From positions 5,327,001 through 5,391,000 of the forward strand of contig NZ_CP096563.1 of assembly GCF_023221595.1 (NCBI RefSeq): 64,000 nt of DNA. The letters are read 5' to 3'. Shown piece by piece: positions 1-9,241 of this stretch. Source of the stretch: Rhodococcus qingshengii JCM 15477. Its GTDB lineage: Bacteria; Actinomycetota; Actinomycetes; Mycobacteriales; Mycobacteriaceae. Made by a program: the position numbers and the translations under genes. The notes under the pieces were generated by a model. It was not told the DNA's origin and did no database searches. It saw only the letters and a list, made by a program, of their open reading frames with translations. How positions within the stretch are numbered: the first letter of the stretch is position 1; the number at the start of each line of letters is the position of its first letter.

Positions 1-846
1 AATCTCGTACAACCTGCTGCGATGCTGCATTTCGCCGAGCAGTCCTTCTTGCGTGCCCTCCGCAAAAATCTCGCGCAGACCCTTTTCGATAGCGAACATC
101 GCCAGCCGAAGGGTGGTCACGGGGTAGATGACGGCGTTGAAACCGATCTCTTCCAATGTCTTCGCCGAAATGAGGTTCGACTTCCCGAACTCGGTCATGT
201 TGGCGAGGAGCGGAGTGTCGACTGCTGCGCGGAACTTCTCGAAGTCTGCTTCGGTGGCAAGAGCTTCGGTGAAGATCAAATCAGCACCGGCATCCACATA
301 GGCCTTTGCTCGCTCGATCGCCGCGTCGATACCGTCGATTCCGGCAGCATCGGTGCGCGCGCAGATGACGAAGTTCGGGTCACGACGCGCCGACACTGCA
401 GCACGAACACGGCGAACCATGTCTTCGGTGGGCACAATTGCTTTGCCGTCGAGGTGCCCGCAGCGCTTCGGGTTGATCTGGTCCTCGAGGTGCAGACCGG
501 CTATTCCGTCGTCCTCGAAGATCGTGACCGTGCGGGCCGCGCTCATAGGTTCACCGAAACCGGTGTCGGCGTCGATGAGCGTCGGGAGGTCCGTGACGCG
601 CGCGATCTGCTTGCTGTGGCCGGCGACCTCGGTCAAGGTGGTCAGTCCGATGTCGGGAAGCGCCAATCCGGCGGAGTACGCACCACCTGAAACGTAGACA
701 CCCTCGAACCCGATTTCCTGAATCAGTCTGGCTGTCAGCGGATTGATCGCACCCGGGAGTCGTTGAATCTTTCCGGACGTCAGCCCCGCCCGGAAGGCAA
801 TCCGCTTGTCGGCTGCAGACGTCGCTGCTGCGATGAGGCCCGACAT
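1..846 (-). CDS. prpB: 2-methylisocitrate lyase PrpB (partial, C-terminus beyond window)
   Basis: Cleaves 2-methylisocitrate to pyruvate and succinate, the last step of the methylcitrate cycle for propionyl-CoA. The minus strand reads [20 protein letters not shown] at the N-terminus and continues open to base 1. It contains the PEP-mutase/isocitrate-lyase signature KRCGHLDGK, with the catalytic Cys, and the DADTGFG metal-binding loop. The start ATG overlaps the prpD stop codon (ATGA), so the two are translationally coupled. The 3' end, and presumably prpC, lie outside the window. Family assignment is firm. Confidence 0.93.
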   Translation of the reverse strand, partial: MSGLIAAATSAADKRIAFRAGLTSGKIQRLPGAINPLTARLIQEIGFEGVYVSGGAYSAGLALPDIGLTTLTEVAGHSKQIARVTDLPTLIDADTGFGEPMSAARTVTIFEDDGIAGLHLEDQINPKRCGHLDGKAIVPTEDMVRRVRAAVSARRDPNFVICARTDAAGIDGIDAAIERAKAYVDAGADLIFTEALATEADFEKFRAAVDTPLLANMTEFGKSNLISAKTLEEIGFNAVIYPVTTLRLAMFAIEKGLREIFAEGTQEGLLGEMQHRSRLYEI

Positions 847-2348
847 CAGAAAAGTCCCTTGGCGACCTTGGGAGCCCGAGCGAGAACGTCTTCGGAAACG
901 GTGAAGGTCAGCTGATCGAGTTCGCCTGCCTTCAATTCGGCGGTGCGCTGAGCCGCATCGAGGAAGCGGTCCTGTTCGCTCGGCTCGATGACGCCCTCGG
1001 CGAGGGTGCGGAATTTCGCGACGTACTGATCGCGAGCGAACGGACGTGCGCCGAGCGGGTGCGCATCGGCCACCGCAAGCTCGTCGACGATGACTTCGCC
1101 GCTCTTCAAGGTGATCTCGGCGCGAGCACCGAAAGCCTTCTCGTCCGGATCCGTCGAGTGGTAACGGCGTGTCCATTCGGGATCTTCGCGCGTGGAGATC
1201 TTGTTCCACAGCTCGATCGTGTCCGCGCGCTGTGCACGCTCGGACGCGTAGGAATGTTCGTGGTGCCACGTACCGTCCTGTAGCGCAACGGCAAAGATGT
1301 ACATCACCGAGTGGTCGAGGGTTTCACGCGAGGCGGTCGGGTCGAACTTCTGCGGATCGCCGGAACCGGTGCCGATGACGACGTGGGTGTGGTGACTGGT
1401 ATGCAGGACGATCGACGCGATCTGGTCGAGATCACCGACACGAGAACGCATTCGGCGAGCGAGGTCGATCGGCGCCTGGCTCTGGTACTCCGCGGAGTGT
1501 TCTTTGGTGTACGAGTCGAGGATGGCGCGCTTCGCCTCACCCGAACCGGGCAGCGGAACGTGGTACTCCTTGTCCGGGCCACCGAGTAGCCAGGCGATGA
1601 CGCCGTCTTCGCCTTCCCAGATCGGTGACGGTGCGCCCTCACCGCGCATCGCACGGTCGACCGCCTCTACGGCAACCTTGCCTGCCAGCGCAGGCGCGTA
1701 CGCCTTCCAACTGGAGATCTCGCCCTTGCGGGACTGACGTGTCGCTGTCGTGAGGTGCAGTGCCTGGCCGATTGCCTGGTAGACCGTCTCGGTGCCCAGG
1801 CCCAGCAAAGTTCCGATACCTGCCGCAGCCGAGGGGCCGAGGTGTGCGACGTGGTCGATCTTGTGCTCGTGCAGGCAGATAGCCCGAACCAGGTCGATCT
1901 GGATCTCGTAGCCGGTCGCCAGACCACGAATCAGGTCTCGACCGTCACGGCCGGTGTGCTGAGCGACGGCGAGGATCGGCGGGATGTTGTCTCCGGGGTG
2001 CGAGTACTCGGCGGCGAGGAACGTGTCGTGGAAATCGAGTTCACGAACCGCGACACCGTTGGCCCAGGCGGCCCATTCAGGCGAGAACGTACCGGGGATA
2101 CCGAACACGGTGGAGCCCGGCGTATACGGATGCGACTGTGCTTGCGCCCGCGCATTCACCACGGGACGGCGCACCAGGGAAGCTGCGGCAACTGCCGCGT
2201 TGTCGATGATCCGGTTGACGATCATGTCGGATGTGGCGTCGGTGACGTCGACGGAATCCGTCGCAACTTCCGCGATCTTCCACGCGAGGTGGTCTTCCTT
2301 GGGGAACTCTTCGGCAGAGCGGTGAGTGCGTACGAGATGCGTCTTCAT
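846..2348 (-). CDS. prpD: 2-methylcitrate dehydratase PrpD (MmgE/PrpD family)
   Basis: Dehydrates 2-methylcitrate in the methylcitrate cycle. About 500 residues, the usual PrpD length, starting [20 protein letters not shown]. Family features include the early [17 protein letters not shown] stretch and a YSHPGDN segment. An upstream GTG at 2363 is possible, but the ATG at 2348 has a GAGAAGAGG ribosome-binding site about five bases away and is preferred. First gene of a prpD-prpB operon transcribed away from the divergent PrpR-type regulator, which fits propionate-responsive control. Confidence 0.92.
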   Translation of the reverse strand: MKTHLVRTHRSAEEFPKEDHLAWKIAEVATDSVDVTDATSDMIVNRIIDNAAVAAASLVRRPVVNARAQAQSHPYTPGSTVFGIPGTFSPEWAAWANGVAVRELDFHDTFLAAEYSHPGDNIPPILAVAQHTGRDGRDLIRGLATGYEIQIDLVRAICLHEHKIDHVAHLGPSAAAGIGTLLGLGTETVYQAIGQALHLTTATRQSRKGEISSWKAYAPALAGKVAVEAVDRAMRGEGAPSPIWEGEDGVIAWLLGGPDKEYHVPLPGSGEAKRAILDSYTKEHSAEYQSQAPIDLARRMRSRVGDLDQIASIVLHTSHHTHVVIGTGSGDPQKFDPTASRETLDHSVMYIFAVALQDGTWHHEHSYASERAQRADTIELWNKISTREDPEWTRRYHSTDPDEKAFGARAEITLKSGEVIVDELAVADAHPLGARPFARDQYVAKFRTLAEGVIEPSEQDRFLDAAQRTAELKAGELDQLTFTVSEDVLARAPKVAKGLF

Positions 2349-2419
2349 CGGTCCTCTTCTCACGTTCTTCGGTATCTATTTGCACGCTACGCAGCTCATT
2401 CACCTCGGGATAGGCCCTC

Positions 2420-2470
2420 GCAATTGCCTATTTGTGCAATGACAATGCTGCGATGTTGCGAATGTTGCGA
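2420..2470. promoter_or_regulatory. Divergent prpD/prpR control region with repeat motifs
   Basis: The 167-bp intergenic region holds a perfect palindrome GCAATTGC (2420-2427), a TTGTGCAA element (2432-2439) and two perfect tandem copies of ATGTTGCGA (2453-2470). RamB/PrpR regulators of corynebacteria and mycobacteria bind TTTGCAAA-like sequences in front of prp genes. These TTGC/GCAA-containing repeats are therefore the likely binding sites for the adjacent regulator. Which repeat is bound is inference. Confidence 0.6.
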
Positions 2471-2515
2471 ATAGCTTCTCGGTAGGGTGAACGCGATCGG
2501 CACCGAGGAGATTCG

Positions 2516-3937
2516 ATGAAGAAGATGTACGCGGGAGCGCGGCTGCGACGGCTGCGGGAGGAACGAAACCTGTCACAGTCCGCACTGGCGAAGGCACTCG
2601 AACTCTCCCCCAGCTATGTCAATCAACTGGAGAACGATCAACGACCGCTGACGGTGCCCGTCCTTCTCAAGCTCAACGCCGAGTTCGATCTCGACGTGCA
2701 ATTCTTCGCCTCCGATTCCGACGCACGCCTGGTTGCGGACGTTCATCACGCCTTGGCCGAAACTTCGGAATCTGGAGACGTATCTCTGGCCGAGGTGGAC
2801 GAATTGGTGGCCCGCATGCCGGCGGTCGGACGCACCCTCGTGATGTTGCACCGCCGCCTTCACGCCGCGACAGAGCAGTTGGACCAGTTCTCGACGCAGT
2901 TGTCCGGCGAACCAGCGTCCGATGTGTCACTCGTACCGATGCCCTACGAGGAAGTTCGGGACTTCTTCTACGACCGAAAGAATCACATCGCCGTTCTGGA
3001 CGACGCTGCCGAGCAGATGTTCCTGGACAACGGATTGTCCGTGGGCGCAGTGGATTTGCAACTGGCACGACTACTTCGCGATCAGCACGGCGTCACCGTG
3101 ACGATCCGTACCGACGAACCCGACAAGCTCGGCCCCAAGCGTTACTACGATCCGAACAAGTCGGTCCTCACACTCGCCCGTCGTCTGTCGGCAGGACAAC
3201 GCGCGTTCCAGATCGCAATGCAGTTGGCCTTCTTCACGCAGGCCGACGTGATCGATTCCCTTGTCGCCGAGGATGAATCATTGAGCGCCGAGTCCGCAGC
3301 GCTGGCCCGCGTCGGACTCGCACACTACTTTGCCGGCGCACTGCTACTCCCGTACACCCAATTCCTGCAATCCGCTGAGGCCTTGCGGTACGACATCGAC
3401 CTGCTCAGCCTCAAGTTCGAGGTCGGCTTCGAGACAGTCTGCCACCGGTTGTCCACTCTCCAACGACACGGCCAACGCGGCATCCCTTTCTTCTTCGTCC
3501 GAACCGATCGCGCCGGAAACATCTCGAAGCGTCAGTCTGCTACCGCCTTTCACTTCTCCAGAGTCGGAGGCAGCTGCCCGCTGTGGGTCATCCACGAGGC
3601 ATTCGCGAGCCCAGGTCGCATCCTCACTCAGGTCGCGAAGATGCCCGACGGCCGGACATACCTCTGGGTGGCGCGCACTACCCACAGCGGCGGACTCGGG
3701 TACCTCGCACCCGAGCGCAACTTCGCCGTCGGACTCGGTTGCGACATCGGCTACGCCGATCGCATGGTCTACTCACACGGAATTCAGACGGACGACCCCG
3801 CGACCATCGTGCCGATCGGCGCGGGGTGCAAAGTCTGTGACAGGCCAGCGTGCTCTCAACGCGCCTTCCCCCAACTCGGCCGCTCGATCTCCGTCAGTGA
3901 GAACAGCAGCAGCCATCTTCCGTATCCGCAACAATAG
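2516..3937 (+). CDS. prpR: PrpR/RamB-type short-chain-acyl-responsive regulator
   Basis: 473-residue transcription factor. An XRE helix-turn-helix (about residues 6-62, with LSQSALAKALELSPSYVNQLEN) is followed by an IrrE/ImmA-like middle region and a C-terminal DUF2083-type domain. Near the C-terminus is a cysteine cluster, GAGCKVCDRPAC; in mycobacterial PrpR such cysteines hold an iron-sulfur cluster, so redox or acyl-CoA sensing is plausible here. It is transcribed divergently from prpD, the arrangement known in Mycobacterium and Corynebacterium. The start ATG has AGGAG immediately upstream. Confidence 0.9.
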   Translation: MKKMYAGARLRRLREERNLSQSALAKALELSPSYVNQLENDQRPLTVPVLLKLNAEFDLDVQFFASDSDARLVADVHHALAETSESGDVSLAEVDELVARMPAVGRTLVMLHRRLHAATEQLDQFSTQLSGEPASDVSLVPMPYEEVRDFFYDRKNHIAVLDDAAEQMFLDNGLSVGAVDLQLARLLRDQHGVTVTIRTDEPDKLGPKRYYDPNKSVLTLARRLSAGQRAFQIAMQLAFFTQADVIDSLVAEDESLSAESAALARVGLAHYFAGALLLPYTQFLQSAEALRYDIDLLSLKFEVGFETVCHRLSTLQRHGQRGIPFFFVRTDRAGNISKRQSATAFHFSRVGGSCPLWVIHEAFASPGRILTQVAKMPDGRTYLWVARTTHSGGLGYLAPERNFAVGLGCDIGYADRMVYSHGIQTDDPATIVPIGAGCKVCDRPACSQRAFPQLGRSISVSENSSSHLPYPQQ

Positions 3938-4004
3938 GGCGCAAACAATAGGGCGCACCGACTCCACCTGCAGTTTCCCGGAGCTACGACGCTCTTCTGC
4001 TTCC

Positions 4005-5000
4005 ATGGACGTCATGCAACCCGATGCCGTGACCCCTCGTCGACTGGTTCTTCGCCGCCTTTCGGCCGTGGCCGGTGTGGCCGGCATCGTGACTGGTTTG
4101 GTTGCCTTGATCGCAACTCAGTCGGACGTCGATCACAACATCGTGATCGTTCTGGCGTCGGTGGCGCCCTTGTTGATGATTGCTCCGCTGATCGGTGCCG
4201 TCGTCTCGGGTATCGGGCGTCAGTGGATCGTGTGCGCCGCCTCGATCCTCGTCCTTGGGTTGTTCGGATGGTCTGTGAGCCCGCTGTACATCGGCGGAAC
4301 TGGGGAGTCGACGTCTGCGAACGGTCCATCGATTCGAATCATGCAGGCCAACTTGATGGTCGGTGCAGCGGATCCGGAGTCGCTTGTGGCGATGGTCCGC
4401 GAACGCGAGGTCGACGTGGTGACGGTCCAGGAGTTGACGTACCAGGAAGCCGACGCGCTCAAAGCCGCCGGGCTTGACGAGGTTCTGAGCCACCAATTCC
4501 TCGTCCCGTACACCGACGGTGGTGGCGGGGCAGGAATCTACAGTCGCTTTCCACTCTCCAATCCGCGTAGCCTCGACGGATTCTCACCCGAAACGCTGTC
4601 CGCAGAACTGAATGTCGGCTTGGCGCAGCCAGTCACATTGTTCGCCGTGCATCCGGCACCGGCGTACATCTCACCGCCTTCGGTGTGGGCGGACGAGCAG
4701 CGAAGGCTTGGGTCTTACATGGACAAAGTCGCCGGACGGGACAACGTGATAGTGAGCGGCGACTTCAACGCGTCGTACTCGAACAAACAGTTCCGGAATC
4801 TTCTCACGAACGGATACACCAGCGCCGCCGACCAATTGGGTTCCGGCCTGATCCCGACCTATCCGACCGACAAGCGGTATCCGGCGGTGGTCGGTATCGA
4901 CCACATCATCACGAAAGGCGCCGTGGCGACATCCTTGGAACGGATCGAGATCGAGGGATCCGATCACCACGGCCTGATTGCCGACATCACGTTGTCTTGA
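4005..5000 (+). CDS. Membrane-anchored endonuclease/exonuclease/phosphatase (EEP) family protein
   Basis: 331 residues with three predicted N-terminal transmembrane helices (about residues 20-40, 45-70 and 75-95), then an exported EEP domain. Visible catalytic motifs are VTVQELTY (Glu), VSGDFNAS (Asp/Asn), GIDHIITKG and SDHHGLIAD (Asp-His). Such proteins in actinobacteria are membrane phosphodiesterases or phosphatases of unknown substrate. The same open frame extends far upstream, but that part overlaps prpR and has no EEP sequence, so the ATG at 4005 (MDVMQPD) was chosen. Its ribosome-binding site is weak. Confidence 0.8.
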   Translation: MDVMQPDAVTPRRLVLRRLSAVAGVAGIVTGLVALIATQSDVDHNIVIVLASVAPLLMIAPLIGAVVSGIGRQWIVCAASILVLGLFGWSVSPLYIGGTGESTSANGPSIRIMQANLMVGAADPESLVAMVREREVDVVTVQELTYQEADALKAAGLDEVLSHQFLVPYTDGGGGAGIYSRFPLSNPRSLDGFSPETLSAELNVGLAQPVTLFAVHPAPAYISPPSVWADEQRRLGSYMDKVAGRDNVIVSGDFNASYSNKQFRNLLTNGYTSAADQLGSGLIPTYPTDKRYPAVVGIDHIITKGAVATSLERIEIEGSDHHGLIADITLS

Positions 5001-5023
5001 GTAAATACTGGATTGAGCAAGCA

Positions 5024-5045
5024 CCGGGGCATGGTTGTGCCCCGG
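5024..5045. terminator. Bidirectional hairpin between convergent genes
   Basis: Perfect 8-bp stem CCGGGGCA/TGCCCCGG with a six-base loop lies between the stop codons of the EEP gene and the convergent DUF222 gene. There is no long U-tract, as is common in actinobacteria. The position supports a shared terminator. Confidence 0.7.
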
Positions 5046-5067
5046 CGTATTCGTCAGTTGTCGCGGT

Positions 5068-6306
5068 TCACGCCGCTGTCGGTGGGCTGTTCCCGCCGAT
5101 CGGCTGCTGATACGGATCGATCGACATCGGCGGATAGAACACCGATTTCCGATCGGGCCCGATCTCCACCCGCCACTCCGTGTGATGTAGCGTCCGGTGA
5201 TGATGACCGCACAACAAGACCAGATTATCGAGATCTGTTGGGCCACCATCGTTCCAGTGAACAATATGATGAGCATCGCACCACCCCGACGGAGTTCCGC
5301 ACCCCGGAAACGCACACCCACCATCACGAACCGCCAACGCCCGCCGCTGGGGTACCGTCGCGGTCCTTGCTTCTTTGCCGCAGTCGAGCGGAACACCGTT
5401 CTCATCCAGGAGGATCCGCGTTACCGTGCAGTCGCACGCCAACATCCGCGCGGTATCGATACTGATCGGACCTACCCAATCCGTCCACGCGAAACCCAGT
5501 TCCTGAGTCGACGGCAGTAGATCCTTCAAGGCTTTGAGGTCCGTCATGTCTTTCGCAGACGCAGTCACCGTGATGTGCGGTTTCACCCCGCCCTCGATCG
5601 GACCCAACCCCGCCCGCTCGTACCGGCGCAACAATTCGCAGAACCCGTCCGCCCGCCGCAGTGCCGGAGTGCGGGTGTCTTTGACACCGTCCTTCTCCGG
5701 CGTCGGAGCCGACAGACTCGACAACAACGTGATCAACCGTGCCCCGTTCACCGCATCCAGATCACCCTTCACCGACACGCGCCCGTACAAGCCCTTCGAC
5801 GCGTAGAACTCGTTACGCTCCGAATCCTCACCCACCGGAACCCCGTCTTCGCGCTTGCCGTACTGCTTCTCGATCCGCCGAATCGCCGCCCGCACCGCAT
5901 CACAATCGGCAATGTTCTGCGACGCCAACCCCAACAGAATCCCGCGAGCCTTGTCCACATCCGCCGGCGTCATGTTCTTCGGTGGATGCTGACAAAACGA
6001 CGCCACCTGCCGCGCCTTCAACGCATCCACGTCACCACGATGAAACGCATCGCCCACCACGGGTTCGAGCATCAACAACCGCGCCAACCCGACCAGCAGA
6101 CTGCACTCACCGATCTCCAAATTCGTCGAACCATGCAACCACAGCGCGATCGCCCGAAAACCCTTCCCACCGAGAACCTCACGGGAAAACATCTCCACGA
6201 TCAACAACACCAACCGCGACTGCAACTCGTGCCGGACACGCACCAGATCCAGAACCTCACTCTTGAGGTCCTCACCATCCAGCTGCCACGCTCCCCGACT
6301 ATCCAT
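5068..6306 (-). CDS. DUF222 (13E12 repeat family) HNH endonuclease
   Basis: 412 residues. The DUF222 domain occupies roughly the first 300 residues. A C-terminal HNH motif follows, with CAFPGCG, DAHHIVHWNDGG, DNLVLLCGHHHRTLHH, including the zinc cysteines and the catalytic histidines. These genes occur in many copies in mycobacteria and rhodococci and resemble mobile REP13E12 elements; their biological role is not established. The gene looks intact, and I see no flanking repeats. Confidence 0.88.
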   Translation of the reverse strand: MDSRGAWQLDGEDLKSEVLDLVRVRHELQSRLVLLIVEMFSREVLGGKGFRAIALWLHGSTNLEIGECSLLVGLARLLMLEPVVGDAFHRGDVDALKARQVASFCQHPPKNMTPADVDKARGILLGLASQNIADCDAVRAAIRRIEKQYGKREDGVPVGEDSERNEFYASKGLYGRVSVKGDLDAVNGARLITLLSSLSAPTPEKDGVKDTRTPALRRADGFCELLRRYERAGLGPIEGGVKPHITVTASAKDMTDLKALKDLLPSTQELGFAWTDWVGPISIDTARMLACDCTVTRILLDENGVPLDCGKEARTATVPQRRALAVRDGGCAFPGCGTPSGWCDAHHIVHWNDGGPTDLDNLVLLCGHHHRTLHHTEWRVEIGPDRKSVFYPPMSIDPYQQPIGGNSPPTAA

Positions 6307-6420
6307 GCCGAAAGTTTAATCGAACATACTTTCGAGAACCAGAGACAAAACGGACAACTTCAAAAAGGTGCGCGACTCGAGACCTGTTGAAGTACAGGCT
6401 CGTTCACGACTGATACAGCG

Positions 6421-8328
6421 CTAGGTCGGAGTGACTATCGCAAAGTTCGGATCCGGCTCGTCGAGGTATCCGGCAAGTTCTGCGAGCTTCGCCGCGTCGC
6501 CGGAAACCGAGATGGTTCCATTCGCAATCTCGGCACCCAAGTCCACACCACCGAGCAGCACACCGAGTAAGTCGCGCCGACTCAAACTGAACATCGCATC
6601 CACAGACCCAGCATCTGCAGACCCACCTTCCACGTCGAAATGGATCAGAACTCCGTTGCTGAGTTCCGTTCGGTGAACGATGTTTTCGTCAGTGATGTTC
6701 CAATCGACGACGATGTGCGAGCCCGCTGCGCGCACTCCATCCACGCGCAGCGATACTGCATCGAAGACTTGACTTACCGACAGCGCTGCGGTGATGTCGG
6801 GCGCCGCGGCAACCGTGGGCGTCCCCACTGAGCCGTTGCGCAGTTCGTATGCACCGGTGAGGTAGAAGTTCCGCCATGTGCCGTTCTCGGCGCCGTACCC
6901 GAGTTGCTCGAAGGTATCGGCCTGCAGATTCTTGGCCTCGACGTTGTCCGGTTCAGCGAAGACCACGTAGTTCACCACCTGCGCAACCCAGCGAAAGTCG
7001 CCGCGCTCGTACGATTCCCGAGCTTTCCGTAACACTTCTGCTGATCCGCCCATGAACTCCACGTGACGCTTGGCCGATTCGACGGGTGGATGCTCCCACA
7101 GATGCGCAGGGTTACCGTCGAACCAACCCATGTATCGCTGGTAGATGGCTTTGACGTTGTGACTGACGGAACCGTAGTACCCGTGCGTGTGCCACGCTTG
7201 CGCCAATGCAGTTGGCAGCTCGATCGATTCGGCGATCTCGAGACCGGTCCACCCCTGATTGATTCGACGAAGTGTCTGATCGTGAAGGTACCCGTAGAGG
7301 TCGCGCTGCAATGACAGGAACTCGGTGAGCCGTTCGGTCCCCCACGTCGGCCAGTGGTGGGACGCAAACAGAACGTCGGATCGTGAGGCGTAACGATTGA
7401 TCGATTCCGTCAGGTACGCAGACCAGACATGAGGATCTCGTACCAGGGCACCGCGAAGCGTGAGCAGGTTGTGGAGAGTATGAGTTGCGTTCTCCGCCAT
7501 ACACAGTGCGCGCAAATCCGGGAAGTAGAAGTTCATCTCGGACGGGGCCTCGGTTCCGGGCGTCATCTGGAATTCGATCCGAACGCCGTCGATCGTCTCC
7601 GTGTGACCTGTCTTCGAGATCGACACCGTCGGCGAAATGAGCGTCGGTGTGCCGGTTGAGGTGGTCTGCCCCAACCCGGCTCCGACGCTACCTCGGGGAC
7701 CTCGGGGTAAGGCCGCCCCGTACATGTAGGCCGCGCGTCGAGCCATTGCCGTTCCCGCATAGACGTTTTCCTCGACCGCGTGCTCCACGAGCCCGGTGGG
7801 TGCGACGATCACGCATCGCCCGGCGGCGACGTCGTCGTCGGTGGTCACTCCTTTGACCCCGCCGAAGTGGTCGATGTGCGAATGCGTGTAGATCACCGCG
7901 ACAACCGGTCGATCACCACGATGCTCCCGATACAACGCGAGACCAGCGGCAGCGGTTTCCCGGGAGATCAGTGGATCGATGACGATGATTCCGGTATCTC
8001 CCTCGATCAACGTCATGTTCGACAGATCAAGTCCGCGAATCTGATAGATCGAATCCGTCACCGCAAAGAGTCCCTGCTTGGCGACCAACTTCGACTGACG
8101 CCACAAGCTCGGATTGACCGTTGGCGGGCAGTCCTCGTCAAGGAACGCGTAGGAATCGTTGTTCCACAGGACTTTTCCGTCCGAATCGGCAACCAGCCCC
8201 GGATCGAGTGCGGCGACGAAACCCCGCTTCGCCTCGGTGAAGTCGGCGTCGTCGGAGAACGGTAGAGTCTCGGCGACTCGGGCGTTCGCGGCTTCGATTG
8301 CGGCCGATGCCGCACGTGGGTCGATCAT
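6421..8328 (-). CDS. Alkyl/aryl-sulfatase, metallo-beta-lactamase type (SdsA1/BDS1-like)
   Basis: 635 residues. The N-terminal MBL domain carries the binuclear zinc motif THSHIDHFGG (about residue 152). An alkylsulfatase dimerisation domain and a C-terminal SCP2-like lipid-binding domain follow. Type III sulfatases of this architecture hydrolyse alkyl sulfates such as SDS and secondary alkyl sulfates, releasing alcohol and sulfate. No signal peptide is seen, so it is probably cytoplasmic. Substrate specificity cannot be told from sequence. It stands alone, about 110 bp from the DUF222 gene. Confidence 0.88.
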   Translation of the reverse strand: MIDPRAASAAIEAANARVAETLPFSDDADFTEAKRGFVAALDPGLVADSDGKVLWNNDSYAFLDEDCPPTVNPSLWRQSKLVAKQGLFAVTDSIYQIRGLDLSNMTLIEGDTGIIVIDPLISRETAAAGLALYREHRGDRPVVAVIYTHSHIDHFGGVKGVTTDDDVAAGRCVIVAPTGLVEHAVEENVYAGTAMARRAAYMYGAALPRGPRGSVGAGLGQTTSTGTPTLISPTVSISKTGHTETIDGVRIEFQMTPGTEAPSEMNFYFPDLRALCMAENATHTLHNLLTLRGALVRDPHVWSAYLTESINRYASRSDVLFASHHWPTWGTERLTEFLSLQRDLYGYLHDQTLRRINQGWTGLEIAESIELPTALAQAWHTHGYYGSVSHNVKAIYQRYMGWFDGNPAHLWEHPPVESAKRHVEFMGGSAEVLRKARESYERGDFRWVAQVVNYVVFAEPDNVEAKNLQADTFEQLGYGAENGTWRNFYLTGAYELRNGSVGTPTVAAAPDITAALSVSQVFDAVSLRVDGVRAAGSHIVVDWNITDENIVHRTELSNGVLIHFDVEGGSADAGSVDAMFSLSRRDLLGVLLGGVDLGAEIANGTISVSGDAAKLAELAGYLDEPDPNFAIVTPT

Positions 8329-8391
8329 AAGTCAGCCTTTCACGCCGAATTGCGGCAATGCGCATTGCCGCAATTGAAGAGAACAGCAGGG

Positions 8392-8718
8392 CTAGCTCAG
8401 CAACTGCGCCTTTGCCGCCGCGAACTCGGCATCGGTCAACACGCCGGACTGATGAAGCTGTCCCAACTCCTGCAGCTTGGAGACCAGATCGTCCGCGCCG
8501 GAAGGGGGAACGGACTGCACGGGGGCGACCTGCTGCTGCGGCGGCGGCTGTTGCTGCTGGTACTCCTGCTGATATTCCTGCTGCTGCTCGCTGGCCTTTC
8601 GTTGACTCCGTCGATCCATGGCGTTGGACGTCGCCTTTGCGGTTCCAGCCACTACCGCCGTGCGCGCCACCGTGCCGAGCAACCCCGGCCGCCCTCTGCG
8701 TCCACCTCGAAAAACCAT
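8392..8718 (-). CDS. Small SHOCT-domain protein
   Basis: 108 residues. A basic N-terminal segment (MVFRGGRRGRPGLLGTVART) precedes a Gln-rich linker (about residues 45-65, QQQEYQQEYQQQQPP). A C-terminal SHOCT domain ends KLQELGQLHQSGVLTDAEFA. SHOCT is a short helical oligomerisation module, often C-terminal in actinobacterial proteins of unknown role. It lies 24 bp downstream of the DUF6325-like gene and is likely co-transcribed, a pairing frequent in rhodococci and mycobacteria. The function is unknown. Confidence 0.85.
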   Translation of the reverse strand: MVFRGGRRGRPGLLGTVARTAVVAGTAKATSNAMDRRSQRKASEQQQEYQQEYQQQQPPPQQQVAPVQSVPPSGADDLVSKLQELGQLHQSGVLTDAEFAAAKAQLLS

Positions 8719-8742
8719 GCCGAACTCCTTGGGTAATTGTCG

Positions 8743-9171
8743 CTACTGAAATGCTGCTTCGACCGCTGCGACGACTACCTCGCGCGGTATCTGAACGTGA
8801 AGGACTACGTCGCCGCCGCCACCGCGAACCGTCGACGCGAGCTCACGCGCCCACGTCTGCTCGTAGACGATGACTGCGGCGGACGTTCCTGGTTCGAGTG
8901 ACTCACGGACCACGTCCAGGTCCTCGTCACTGATCAATGCCTTGGCTTCGATGGACAGAATCGCCAGTCCGATGTCGGTGAGATCTTCGTCGACGTCGAT
9001 CTGCGACACCTGTCCGTCCGCGTCCTTGGCGATGTACACGAGGTCGAGCAGAGTGACAAAACCTCGTTCCACCACGTTCTGCAGCGCGGCGACAGCTTCA
9101 GGATCCACAGTTGAACCTGGGAATGCCAGCACCACGAGCTCGACCGGTCCGATGTTCATTGCGTCGTTCAT
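8743..9171 (-). CDS. DUF6325-like protein
   Basis: 142-residue acidic cytoplasmic protein with the pattern GPVELVVLAFPG at the start and EPGTSAAVIVYEQTWA near the middle. This is typical of the DUF6325/DUF1269-like family, often encoded with a SHOCT protein, as here. No catalytic motif is apparent and no function is assigned. A role in membrane or stress homeostasis has been supposed for relatives, but nothing in this sequence demonstrates it. Confidence 0.75.
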   Translation of the reverse strand: MNDAMNIGPVELVVLAFPGSTVDPEAVAALQNVVERGFVTLLDLVYIAKDADGQVSQIDVDEDLTDIGLAILSIEAKALISDEDLDVVRESLEPGTSAAVIVYEQTWARELASTVRGGGGDVVLHVQIPREVVVAAVEAAFQ

Positions 9172-9241
9172 CCATCAAGCCTGGTGGCTCGGACGCTTGG
9201 GAACCTCACCCGCAGGGGATGAATTACCCGATGCGATCGAG

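Noticed and set aside
3330-4004. 225-codon upstream extension of the EEP-family gene
   Set aside because: It overlaps prpR in another frame, and its residues have no EEP or membrane character.
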